64,000 bases of DNA from Rhodanobacter_A agri (lineage in GTDB: Bacteria; Pseudomonadota; Gammaproteobacteria; Xanthomonadales; Rhodanobacteraceae), in NCBI RefSeq assembly GCF_044904705.1, contig NZ_JADIKL010000008.1:124001-188000 (forward strand). Direction: 5' to 3'. The position numbers and the translations under genes were made by a program. The number at the start of each line of letters is the position of its first letter. The first letter of the stretch is position 1. Of this stretch, positions 35,198 through 42,868 are shown one piece after another. The notes beneath the pieces were generated by a model that saw only the letters and a program-made list of their open reading frames with translations, did not search any database and was not told the DNA's origin.

Positions 35198-35447
35198 TTT
35201 TTAAGAATCGTCTGATTCAAATCGCCGGATACCCATCACACAATCCTGACCATGAAGCGTGATGTCTGCCACTTCATGGCGATGAGCTCGCCGTGACTTG
35301 CCGCTGGACGTCCCTTCACCGACTCCCGCATGCCGAAGGACCGGTATGTGTCGACCTCCGTGTCGGCGGCAGGTAACCCCTTCCCCTGGGGAGTTGCCTG
35401 TCGGGATCCGATTTCTGCTGCATGCCGAATGCGCGGACAGGGCGGGG
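35198..35447 (+). repeat. Intergenic element, copy A (candidate small RNA or leader)
   Basis: First of three related elements. It starts with a T run and AAGAATCGTCTGATTC (35203-35218), an inverted repeat GAATC-N4-GATTC resembling an RcsB box. At 35369-35402 a hairpin pairs GCAGGTAACCCC with GGGGAGTTGCCTGTC. The hairpin ends 184 bases after the motif, exactly as in copy B and within one base of copy C. Similarity to copy C runs throughout and about 40 bases past the hairpin. CACAAT (35239-35244) lies 17 bases after TTCAAA and may be the -10. No protein is encoded. Confidence 0.6.
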
Positions 35448-35572
35448 ACGCTGGCAGCGCTGCGCGTGATGCACGCTCTCGCCACCGCGGTTCCGGCAGT
35501 CGCGATGGCCGACACGGCAACATCGTGACCGAAAGGGGCGCGGCAGACGAAGTCCATTTTCAAAAGGAGCGC

Positions 35573-35686
35573 ATGCCGACCGGACGATATGGGGTCGGCT
35601 CGGGTGTGCAGGGCGGTCTCGCGGCGTGGAAAACAGCAGGTTCCCGATCAGGATCGTCGTTTCGGACGATCACCCGGTGGTGCTGA
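35573..35686 (+). CDS. Possible leader peptide overlapping response regulator 2
   Basis: An ATG at 35573 follows a very strong ribosome site (AAAAGGAGCGC) and opens a 37-residue frame (MPTGRYGVGSGVQGGLAAWK...) that ends at 35686. It overlaps the first 61 bases of response regulator 2 in another frame. Regulator 2 itself has only a weak site before its GTG. The peptide may couple translation of the regulator, or mark a frameshift at its N-terminus. No family is recognised. Confidence 0.3.
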   Translation: MPTGRYGVGSGVQGGLAAWKTAGSRSGSSFRTITRWC

Positions 35687-36309
35687 TGGGCGTCAAAGCC
35701 CTTGTGGCGAGTCGGCACCAAAGCTTGCGGGTCGTGGGTGAAGCGACCAGCGGCGGCGAATTGCTGGTGCTGCTTGAACGCGAGCCCTGCGACCTGCTGG
35801 TTACCGACTTTGCGATGCCCGACGGGGATGGCGGCGACGGTCTGACTTTGTTGCGAAGGGTGCGCCGCAAGCATCCGCGGCTGCCGGTCATCGTGCTCAC
35901 CATGGTCAGCAATCCAGCGCTGGTGCGCGGCATGTTCACGGCGGGCGCCAACGGCCTGGTCGGCAAGGCCGCCCTGACCAGGGAGCTGTTGTTGGCGGTG
36001 CAGGCAGTGATGCACGGACGAACCTACCTGAGCGAACAAGTGCGGGCGAGCCTGGCCAAGGCGAGCGTGGATATTGCGGTCTCCAGGCAGGGTGCAGGCC
36101 TGGCTGTCAATCGGGCCATGCTGTCCGGACGCGAGGCGGAAGTGCTGCGTTTGTACGCAAGCGGCTTGAGCGTGACGCAGATCGCCGGGAAGCTGCACCG
36201 CAGCGTCAAAACCGTGAGCCAGCAGAAAAGCGATGCCATGCGCAAGCTCGGCCTCGCCAACAGCAGCCAACTCTACGACTACGCGCGGGTCTGCGGCCCG
36301 CGTTTCTGA
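35626..36309 (+). CDS. NarL/RcsB-type response regulator 2, GTG start
   Basis: Paralogue of regulator 1, 227 residues. The receiver has VVSDDHPVVLMGVKAL and Asp61 in LLVTDFAMPDGDGGDG, then VIVLTMVSNPALVRGMF and the lysine in LVGKAALT. The helix-turn-helix reads LSGREAEVLRLYASGLSVTQIAGKLHRSVKTVSQQKSDAMRKLG. No in-frame ATG exists; GTG 35626 is the first plausible start and has poor ribosome-site support. The gene is flanked by intergenic elements A and B. Two RcsB-like proteins side by side could form homo- or heterodimers with different targets (inference). Confidence 0.9.
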   Translation: MENSRFPIRIVVSDDHPVVLMGVKALVASRHQSLRVVGEATSGGELLVLLEREPCDLLVTDFAMPDGDGGDGLTLLRRVRRKHPRLPVIVLTMVSNPALVRGMFTAGANGLVGKAALTRELLLAVQAVMHGRTYLSEQVRASLAKASVDIAVSRQGAGLAVNRAMLSGREAEVLRLYASGLSVTQIAGKLHRSVKTVSQQKSDAMRKLGLANSSQLYDYARVCGPRF

Positions 36310-36406
36310 GCCGCCCGCGCTGCTGGCGGCAAACGTTCGCCGCCAGGCGGTGCCTACTCCGCCATGCCACCGCGATTCGGTCGGCGTTTCTTGTCTTGTT
36401 CGGTTC

Positions 36407-36625
36407 TTTTTTAGGAATCGTCTGATTCCCATGCGTATATCCATGGCCGAGCATGCAGCAAGGCCGGTGGCGACCCTATGTCGTGAGCCTTTTGGCGATC
36501 AGCGACCGTTTCCCGGCTTCAAGGTTTCCCGCATGGAAGGATTCTGTGTGTTGGCGAATCGACGCTAGCGACAGGAGGGGTTTACCCTTACTCCAAGTGG
36601 CCCCTCCTGTCGGGATCTCTTTTGG
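36407..36625 (+). repeat. Intergenic element, copy B (candidate small RNA or leader)
   Basis: A T run leads into AGGAATCGTCTGATTC (36413-36428), identical to copy A over 14 bases. At 36569-36612 CGACAGGAGGGG and CCCCTCCTGTCG form a perfect 12-bp stem around a 20-base loop, followed by GGATCTCTTTT, so it could act as a terminator. The stem's 3' end is 184 bases from the motif, as in copy A. The middle is diverged from A and C. It lies downstream of regulator 2 and upstream of the MASE1 gene. Confidence 0.6.
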
Positions 36626-37183
36626 GTTGCCGGGCATGGTTGCGTGGGTTCGTGCAGTCCCGGCATCGCCGATGTCATTGCCGCCGACATCCCCGCTTCG
36701 AGTGGCAGGGCGGCTTGGGATCCGGATTGCGCGCTCGCCGTTCCGCATGGGCGGCGAGTACCGGCCGGCCCGCTACCCTCATCGCTCGTTCCTCGCCGTA
36801 TTCCTGCCGCCAGTGATCGATGATCCTGGTGCGTGCAGCTGGCTGGGGAGCCCTTGCTCGTTGAGGCGCGCTTTGCGCGTCGGCGCGATGACAGCCTCCG
36901 TTTCGCACTTCCGATCTTCATTGGGCGCGGACTCTCACAGGGTCGCGAACAGGCGCATGCGTTTGGATTCGACGGAGGCATGCTGTTAACGTCGATAGCT
37001 GCGATTTCGCCAAGAGGATGCTGTCGGCGACCAGAAGGATGGCCGGCAGCGGCGGATCCAGGGGACAAGCCTGATGCTCCGGAAGTGGCCGATGTGCCCG
37101 CATGTCATGCGGATGGCCGGCGCCGGAAAGTTCGATTCGTCCGATTGATGGACGACGACAGGGATCCCAGGAGGGATGCACGG
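36626..37183. other. Long upstream region of the MASE1 gene, no gene seen
   Basis: Between element B and the MASE1 gene about 560 bases carry no supported coding frame on either strand; the open frames are Arg/Ser/Pro-rich and lack ribosome sites. Its base composition is slightly less GC-rich than nearby genes. It may be a long leader or decayed sequence. Confidence 0.45.
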
Positions 37184-38764
37184 ATGAAGATGTCGACGAA
37201 CGCCTGGATGCGCCACTCGGCGGTAGCCGTGGCTTACGGGTTGGGAACAACATTGTTCCGTCAAGGGCTGATACCGCATTGGATGCCGCTCTGTGGCTTT
37301 CACCTCTGCGTATTGTTGCTGGCGCCGTACCGGTACTGGCCTGCCTTGCTCGTCGGCGAAACCTGCTCACTGGCGTATCTCAGCTATGTGTGTGCCGACC
37401 AGCTTGGTTTGGCCTGGGCGACCGTCAACGTCATCCCATCAGCCGTGGTTGCGATGCCCATCGTCTATCTGTGCCGCGAGCGGTGGCGGCTCTTTCCAGA
37501 GCGGAACACCGCAAGCATGGGAATGCTGCTGGGGGCTTCGCTGCTGGTGACCTGCGCCATGACCCTCAACAATCTGGTCCTGCTGTCGACGATCAGGCTG
37601 CCACCCGGCTATCCGTCTATTCACTATGATCAGGTCGTGGCGCAATGGGTGCTCGGCAACTACCTGGGGATCCTCACCCTCGCTCCCCTGGTATTGGCGG
37701 TGCGGCAGTCGCTTGCAGGGCTCGACGTGGGCGCGCTGCAAAGGAAACTCGCCGAGAGCCGGTTGCTGCTTGAGAGCATCTTGTTGCTTGCACCGGTGCT
37801 GATTTTCCTGATCTGGGTCGGACTGCATGCCGAGCAGGCGCGGGAAATCGTCCAGGTGGCGATGTTCCTGCCGGTAGTTTGGCTGGCCTTGCGTCATGGC
37901 TGGGAGGGCGCGGCCGTTGGCGGCACAGGAGCCAGTATCGCGGTCATGGTGTTGATGCCGCAGAGTTACGATCCTGACACCTTGCAGGCTGAGGTGGTGA
38001 TCGCTGTGGTCATCTCGGCCATGCTGCTGGTCGGCGCGCGCATCACCGCGTTCGACCACCGCGCCCGGCAAGAGCGTGACGCCATGCGGGCGCTATTGAC
38101 CCTTGCACAACGCAATGTCCACGTCAGTGAAATGCAGCTGCGCATGACCTCGCATGCGCTCGAGCGGATCCGCGAGACAGTGCATACCGGCTATACGCTG
38201 ATGATGGAACGGCTCCGGTACCTGCACCCGGCGTTGGACGACCATCGTTATCGCAACCGTGAACTGGTGGCGCAGGACCAGATCCACAGGCTCGCCGACA
38301 GCCTCTATCCCGTTTCCTGGCGCGAACGCGGACTGCTCGGCGCCTTGCGCGAAGGGATCATGGTCAGGGCGTTGGACGAGGCCGGCATCACCTACTGGTG
38401 CGATCTGCGTGGTCCGTTGAGCCTGCTCTCGCTGCCGATTCATCTGGCGATCTACCGTCTGGTGTGCGAAACCGTCGCCCAGGCCTGTGCGAAACGCGAC
38501 GTCAGCGCGTTCTGTGTCCGGGTGAGATGCGGGCGGATGGGCGGGGGCCGCCAGTTCGCCGTGCTTCAGATCGATGCTCGGGGGCATCCGTCGCGGGTCG
38601 GGCATATCCGCTGGCACGAACTCCTGCAGCGCCTGCGCTACAGCACCTGCGGTTTTGGGCGGCAAGCCATCGACGACCGCGCCGCCACCTTCGAGGGGCG
38701 CTCGCGGGAGCGCGTGCTACCCGACGGGCGACGCACCAGCGTGATCCTCTTCGATCCCGAATAA
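37184..38764 (+). CDS. MASE1-type membrane sensor with degenerate histidine-kinase core
   Basis: A 526-residue protein. The first ~290 residues form eight or so membrane helices of MASE1 type (GLIPHWMPLCGFHLCVLLLAPYRYWPALLVGE; QWVLGNYLGILTLAPLVLAV; LPVVWLALRHGWEGAAVGG). The cytoplasmic part looks like a HisKA_3/HATPase kinase of NarX type that has decayed. HALERIRETVHTGYTLMMERLRYL stands where the H-box should be. SLYPVSWRERGLLGALREG matches the linker, and AIYRLVCETVAQACAKRDV replaces the N-box with Gln for the key Asn. No DNGxG block is seen. A strong ribosome site (AGGAGGG) fixes the start. It may act as a phosphatase-like or regulatory partner of the nearby RcsB-like proteins. Confidence 0.8.
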   Translation: MKMSTNAWMRHSAVAVAYGLGTTLFRQGLIPHWMPLCGFHLCVLLLAPYRYWPALLVGETCSLAYLSYVCADQLGLAWATVNVIPSAVVAMPIVYLCRERWRLFPERNTASMGMLLGASLLVTCAMTLNNLVLLSTIRLPPGYPSIHYDQVVAQWVLGNYLGILTLAPLVLAVRQSLAGLDVGALQRKLAESRLLLESILLLAPVLIFLIWVGLHAEQAREIVQVAMFLPVVWLALRHGWEGAAVGGTGASIAVMVLMPQSYDPDTLQAEVVIAVVISAMLLVGARITAFDHRARQERDAMRALLTLAQRNVHVSEMQLRMTSHALERIRETVHTGYTLMMERLRYLHPALDDHRYRNRELVAQDQIHRLADSLYPVSWRERGLLGALREGIMVRALDEAGITYWCDLRGPLSLLSLPIHLAIYRLVCETVAQACAKRDVSAFCVRVRCGRMGGGRQFAVLQIDARGHPSRVGHIRWHELLQRLRYSTCGFGRQAIDDRAATFEGRSRERVLPDGRRTSVILFDPE

Positions 38765-38930
38765 CCACCGGCAGCGAGTGCTGCTGCGGGGAGTCGAGCG
38801 GTTCACTGTTGCTTTCCCTGGAAGTTACAGTCATCGGGCCGCAGTCGACCGTGCGTGCCGCATCGAGTCCGATCATGCCGTTGCGCGGCGACGTCGAAGC
38901 AACGGTGGCGGCAGTGTCTAGGTGGGCTGC

Positions 38931-39476
38931 CTACTGAAGGTTGGTATTGCAGTCGAGCGGGTCGCACGTGTCTGTGCCCTCCGTATCGAGCTTGATCGTG
39001 CCACTGCTCAGCGGCGCGCCATGAGAGCTGCAGACGAGCGGGTCGCATATGGCGGTGCCCATTGCGTTGAGCTTGACCGTGCCGTCGCTCATCGGTGTTG
39101 CAGTGATGGTGGTCGCGGTGTCCCGATAGACCGTCGTCGGTGGGGCCGCGGCAACGGAGGCGGTAGTGGCCGCGGCCGGTTGCTGCGGCGTGGAAACCAG
39201 CTGCGCGTACCGGCCGACCGGCAAGATGATGAATGCGCCGTTGGCCGTGCCTACCGCGCCGATCACGTTGCCGTTGATGTCGTTGATCTGGACGAATTCG
39301 ATGCCGCCCAGCACGAACACATAGGCGTGCCAGTTCGGACTGGCGCTGACATCCGTCGCATTCGGCCAGGCCTGGCCAAGTCCGCTGGACGGGGCAGTGG
39401 CGGCGACAGTGGTGCCTGACAGGCCAATGAGCAGGAGCGCGACAAGCGCAGTGCGACGACAGGGGATATTCGACAT
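38931..39476 (-). CDS. Secreted protein with cysteine-containing repeats
   Basis: Unrecognised 181-residue exported protein; signal peptide about residues 1-24 (MSNIPCRRTALVALLLIGLSGTTVAA). The middle (WHAYVFVLGGIEFVQINDINGNVIGAVGTANGAFIILPVGR) is beta-rich. The C-terminus has two copies of G-T-x-K-L-x3-G-T-x2-C-D-P-L-x-C, 27 residues apart, giving four cysteines. A third, diverged copy lies in the same frame beyond the TAG stop. The ribosome site AAGGAGG is very strong. It follows the S8 protease gene, with a terminator between, and could be a protease-associated or surface protein (inference). Confidence 0.7.
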   Translation of the reverse strand: MSNIPCRRTALVALLLIGLSGTTVAATAPSSGLGQAWPNATDVSASPNWHAYVFVLGGIEFVQINDINGNVIGAVGTANGAFIILPVGRYAQLVSTPQQPAAATTASVAAAPPTTVYRDTATTITATPMSDGTVKLNAMGTAICDPLVCSSHGAPLSSGTIKLDTEGTDTCDPLDCNTNLQ

Positions 39477-39544
39477 GACTTCCTCCTTGAATAGTGGTGT
39501 GCCCGATGGGCCTTGGGAATGTAGCACCCTGAGCCTCATTGCCA

Positions 39545-39581
39545 AGAAAACCGGGCCGGCGTCGCGATGACGCCGGCCCGG
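39545..39581 (-). terminator. Rho-independent terminator of the S8 protease gene
   Basis: A perfect 13-bp stem CCGGGCCGGCGTC/GACGCCGGCCCGG (39551-39563 with 39569-39581) with a 5-base loop is followed on the minus strand by TTTTCTT. It lies 6 bases past the protease stop. Confidence 0.92.
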
Positions 39582-39587
39582 TCGCAC

Positions 39588-41192
39588 TCAGGGTTGATTG
39601 CCTGCCGCCTGCACTGCGGCGTAAGCGTTCACGATGCCTGCGCCGATCGTCTTGGGGGCTGTGGGCATAACGTGTGGGGTGGTGGCCGAGGATTGCAGCA
39701 GTGTGGTTACTTGCGCGGGCGTCAGCAGCGCCTTGCCCAGGGCCAAGCGGTAGCTCTGCATGAGGGCGACCACGCCGGCCACATGCGGGGTTGCCTGCGA
39801 GGTGCCGGCCATGCCGCCGTAGGTGGCGCCGGATGGTGTGGTGGTGCCGGCGTTGATGGTCGACCAGATGAAGCCGGTGGTGGCCTGGGCGCCGCTGGAG
39901 CCGTCGTTCTTGTAGACGCCGCCGCCCGGCGCCGCCAGGGTCACTTTCGCGCCGTAATTGGAGTAGTAGGCGCGCGCGCTGGTAACGCCTGTGGCCGCCA
40001 CCGTCACCGCGCCGACGCAACTGGCCGGCGAGTAATTGGCCGCATCGGCATTGCTGTTGCCCGCCGCCACCACTACCACCGCGCCGCGATTGATCGCCCC
40101 GCTGATCGCCGCACCGAGCGCGCTGTTGGGCGAGCAGGCACCCGAGCCGCCCAGGCTCAGGCTCAACACTTGCGCCGGATGCGTATTGGCTGGCACGCCC
40201 GATACCGTGCCGCCGGAGGCCCAGGTGATGGCATCCGCGATATCGGCATTGCTGCCGCCGCAGTGGCCGAGCACGCGCACCGGCAATACCTGCGCGCCAA
40301 AGGCCGTGCCGACCATGCCGACGTTGTTGTTGGTGATTTCGCCGCCAGCCGTGCCGAACACGTGGGTACCGTGCCAGCTGCTGTCGCTCGCCCCCTGGCC
40401 GAAGCCGCACTGGCCCGCGGTGGTCCAGTCGCCGGTATCCCAGCCGCCGGCGACACGGCCATTGCTGGAACGCCCCGACACCGACGCGCTGGTAATGAAG
40501 TCATACCCTGCATTGGCCAGCGCGAGGTTGAGATCCGGGTGGTTGGTCACGCCGGTATCCAGGCTGGCGATAGTGATGCCGCTGCCATCGGCAAGGCTCC
40601 ATGCCTGCTGGATGTTCGCGCCGCCCCAGTTCGCCACACTGGTGTTGAGCGTGTTGTCGAAGAAGCTGCTGCCACCCGTGCCCAGGTAGTCCCACTGGTA
40701 GGAGGCGTAGTAAGTGTCGTTGGGCGTCGTAAAGTTGGCCGCACCGGCGGGGGCGACTCTGTCGACGGCTTTGAGCAGGTACTCCGGCTCCACGAATGCC
40801 ACTGCGGGGTCGGCGGCGATTTGCCGGATCAGCCCAGCTGCCTCGGTGGCGGACAATGCGCGATCCGTGTGGAACAGCTCCGCGCCGGTGGCGAGTTTGC
40901 GCCCATAGCGCACGCCTACAGCGTGCGCCGCGCCGGCGGTGCCGGTAGTCAGCCTGGCTCGCGCCATGGCCACGCCGATGTTTTGCACGGCGGCGGCCGC
41001 ATTGCCGTGCTCGCTGCTGCCGTTCTTGTAAGTGACGATGAAGCCGCGATAGGTCTGGTCGCTCTGCAGCGGACTGACATCGAAGTTGGCAGAGGGTGGC
41101 GGCGATGTGCCGAATTCCGCTGCGGTGGTGGTTGCCGACATGGCAATCAGCAGAGCGGCGGCCAGCCATTTTGCATGCATTGGACGTTTCAT
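39588..41192 (-). CDS. Secreted subtilisin-like serine protease (S8)
   Basis: Extracellular or periplasmic protease of 534 residues. Signal peptide about 1-25 (ends SATTTAAEF). An I9-like propeptide follows (YRGFIVTYKNGSSEHG ... VAFVEPEYLLKAV, to about residue 145). The catalytic triad is visible: Asp in ITIASLDTGVTNHPDL, His in SSWHGTHVFGTAGG, and Ser in GGMAGTSQATPHVAGVVAL. The oxyanion Asn is in VVVAAGNSNADAA. Paired cysteines (CGFG, CGGS, CSPN, SCVG) suggest disulphides, as in Xanthomonas extracellular proteases. The start at 41192 is chosen for the signal peptide. It has its own terminator. Confidence 0.94.
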   Translation of the reverse strand: MKRPMHAKWLAAALLIAMSATTTAAEFGTSPPPSANFDVSPLQSDQTYRGFIVTYKNGSSEHGNAAAAVQNIGVAMARARLTTGTAGAAHAVGVRYGRKLATGAELFHTDRALSATEAAGLIRQIAADPAVAFVEPEYLLKAVDRVAPAGAANFTTPNDTYYASYQWDYLGTGGSSFFDNTLNTSVANWGGANIQQAWSLADGSGITIASLDTGVTNHPDLNLALANAGYDFITSASVSGRSSNGRVAGGWDTGDWTTAGQCGFGQGASDSSWHGTHVFGTAGGEITNNNVGMVGTAFGAQVLPVRVLGHCGGSNADIADAITWASGGTVSGVPANTHPAQVLSLSLGGSGACSPNSALGAAISGAINRGAVVVVAAGNSNADAANYSPASCVGAVTVAATGVTSARAYYSNYGAKVTLAAPGGGVYKNDGSSGAQATTGFIWSTINAGTTTPSGATYGGMAGTSQATPHVAGVVALMQSYRLALGKALLTPAQVTTLLQSSATTPHVMPTAPKTIGAGIVNAYAAVQAAGNQP

Positions 41193-41507
41193 CGAAATTT
41201 CCCTTTCAGGTGATTGGAGCCGCGCTGCGCACGGCATCCTGGGCGAACCCGGCCGGGCATGGCGCCCTGGCCGGCCCTCTCGCGGCGACAAGCCGACGAT
41301 GGCGATTCCCCTGGGTCGACCTCCATCCTGGAGGGTGCCGCAAGAATCCAGATGACCGGCCGCGATGGCGCGTTACGGCATGCGTCGCGGGCCGGAGCGG
41401 GCTCCGTGTCGCGTGGGGCGCGTTCGGACTTCGGACCAGCCCGGCAGCAGGAGCTGTTTAGCGCGGAACGTCTTGGGCGCTTTTGCCTGGCGGGACGAAA
41501 CCAATGG
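41193..41507. other. Upstream region of the S8 protease, no gene seen
   Basis: 315 bases between the protease start and the 3' end of the PD-(D/E)XK-like gene, both on the minus strand. I see no supported coding frame and no clear promoter hexamers; the protease promoter presumably lies here. Confidence 0.45.
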
Positions 41508-42071
41508 TCAGCTGCCATTGCCGAGCTTGGTGAGTTCCTGAAGAAACGGAACCACCGAGTCGAGATCGAAATCGGATTTCTTGATCAGCGGAAAAACGTC
41601 GGCGACCTGTGGGAGCTGGGACCAGAACTGGTTGTGCCACTGCTTTTCCGCGATGAATTCTATGCTCACCGAAGGCGGAACGATCCTCACGTAATCCTGA
41701 AAGAATTTGGCATTCGATCCGTTGGGCGAATAGCCGACCAGGAGGAGCACGTGGGTGTTGGGCCAGTTGTCGCGCTGCCCCTGCATGGTGGCGGCAAGTT
41801 CTTCGCGCACCTCCTGGTAGAGGTTGCTCCGGAACTTCACTTCGACCTGGAACGCTGCGTCCAGATTTTGCGTCGACACCAGGAAATCCGGCAGTGAGCG
41901 GAGCCGTGGATCGAGGTTGAGTAGCTGGTATTCGGCGTCTCCCAGCAGCTTGACCTCGCGGAAGAGCTCCTCGATGCCGAAGCGGGCCAGTCGATATCCG
42001 CCGCGTTCGAAGATGATGGTGGCGATGGCTTCGGCCGTTCTGCCCTTGATGGATCGCTCGAGTGGAAACAT
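41508..42071 (-). CDS. Restriction-endonuclease-like (PD-(D/E)XK) fold protein, unknown role
   Basis: A 187-residue protein of no family I can name. Its N-terminal half looks like a PD-(D/E)XK nuclease core: a helix with RTAEAIATIIFERGGYRLARFGIEE, then the acidic residue in LRSLPDFLVS, and the E-x-K strand AFQVEVKFRSNLY about 12 residues later. LLVGYSPNGS and SIEFIAEKQWHNQFWSQLP follow. No methylase, helicase or toxin partner is adjacent. It sits alone between the S8 protease and element C, on the opposite strand to the pilus operon. Nuclease activity is an inference from the motif only. Confidence 0.65.
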   Translation of the reverse strand: MFPLERSIKGRTAEAIATIIFERGGYRLARFGIEELFREVKLLGDAEYQLLNLDPRLRSLPDFLVSTQNLDAAFQVEVKFRSNLYQEVREELAATMQGQRDNWPNTHVLLLVGYSPNGSNAKFFQDYVRIVPPSVSIEFIAEKQWHNQFWSQLPQVADVFPLIKKSDFDLDSVVPFLQELTKLGNGS

Positions 42072-42210
42072 GGCTCCATGCCCTGGTCGACTGCGCGAAG
42101 CGACAGTCTCCAGAAGCCGGCGTGTTCAGAAGGTGAGCGGCCGCAGGCATGCTGCTCGTTGAGTCGGAGCAGCCGACCATCGTGTATGCGATGTGGCGCT
42201 ACGGATCGAA

Positions 42211-42462
42211 TTTTAAGAACTATCTGATTCACGTCGCTGGATAGCCACCGCACAATGAGGCTGTGAAGAGTGATGTTCGCCGCCTCGAGGCGCTGTACTC
42301 GCCGTGGCTTGTTGCCGGACATCGACCGATTACCCGCGTGCCCATGGAACGGCATGTGCCGGCTTCGTGTCGGCAGCAGGCGACCGCTCACCCCCAATAA
42401 GGGGCCGCCTGTCGGGGTTTCTTCTACGTCATGCGGGATACGCGGACAGAGGGGTGGGGCGG
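42211..42462 (+). repeat. Intergenic element, copy C (candidate small RNA or leader), upstream of pilus operon
   Basis: Third element. TTTTAAGAACTATCTGATTC (42211-42230) keeps the right arm of the motif but has lost part of the left. The hairpin at 42377-42411 pairs CAGGCG with CGCCTG and CCCC with GGGG, then GTCGGGGTTTCTT. The CCTGTCGGG ends 183 bases past the motif. Similarity to copy A extends over the whole interval, with CACAAT at 42251-42256 in the same place, and beyond it to about 42462. The stem bases differ from copies A and B while pairing is kept, which suggests an RNA structure. Confidence 0.6.
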
Positions 42463-42868
42463 TATGGCTATGTGCAGGGTATTTCCTGCCATAGGCATCG
42501 GCATTCACAACGTCAGTACGGTGGCCGACAAAAATCGGAATCGTCTGGTGTTATCCGGATATGCGGCGACGGACGATGTCACTGTACAAGTGAGTTGGGT
42601 CGAAGATGCCCGCGCTCATGCATTCCCGTCGAATTTCGATAATCGAACGCTTTGGCGCTCGGATGCTCCGGAGATGTAAATGCCATTTGTGCGGTCCCTG
42701 TGATTGGGTCTGGGGGAGGTGATCTATTCGAAACTTAAGAGTCGCTGTGCAACGCATGGCGTAAACAGATTGCTGCGGGCAGCGTGTGTCTGCGATGTGC
42801 ATGCAACGTCCCACGGTCTGTGTGACGCCTCTTCGATTTCGCTGGTGCCATCAATGGAGGGTATTTCC
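42463..42868. other. Upstream region of the pilus operon
   Basis: About 400 bases less GC-rich than the flanks, with no convincing gene. GGAATCGTCTGG (42538-42549) is a partial copy of the motif that opens elements A and B. A weak 72-residue frame from 42464 is not supported by any similarity. The operon promoter probably lies here; GGAGGG at 42856 is the ribosome site of the first pilus gene. Confidence 0.5.

Noticed and set aside
35198..35447. Interpreting the repeat elements as MITE-like transposons
   Set aside because: No terminal inverted repeats or target-site duplications are visible at their ends, and the fixed 183-184-base spacing with a conserved hairpin fits a functional transcript better.
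36565..37068. Minus-strand frame in the region upstream of the MASE1 gene
   Set aside because: Arg/Ser/Pro-rich composition typical of noise, overlap with element B hairpin, and no ribosome site.
42464..42679. Possible 72-residue gene before the pilus operon
   Set aside because: No recognisable family, only a G-rich stretch as ribosome site, and it overlaps the end of element C and the partial motif.
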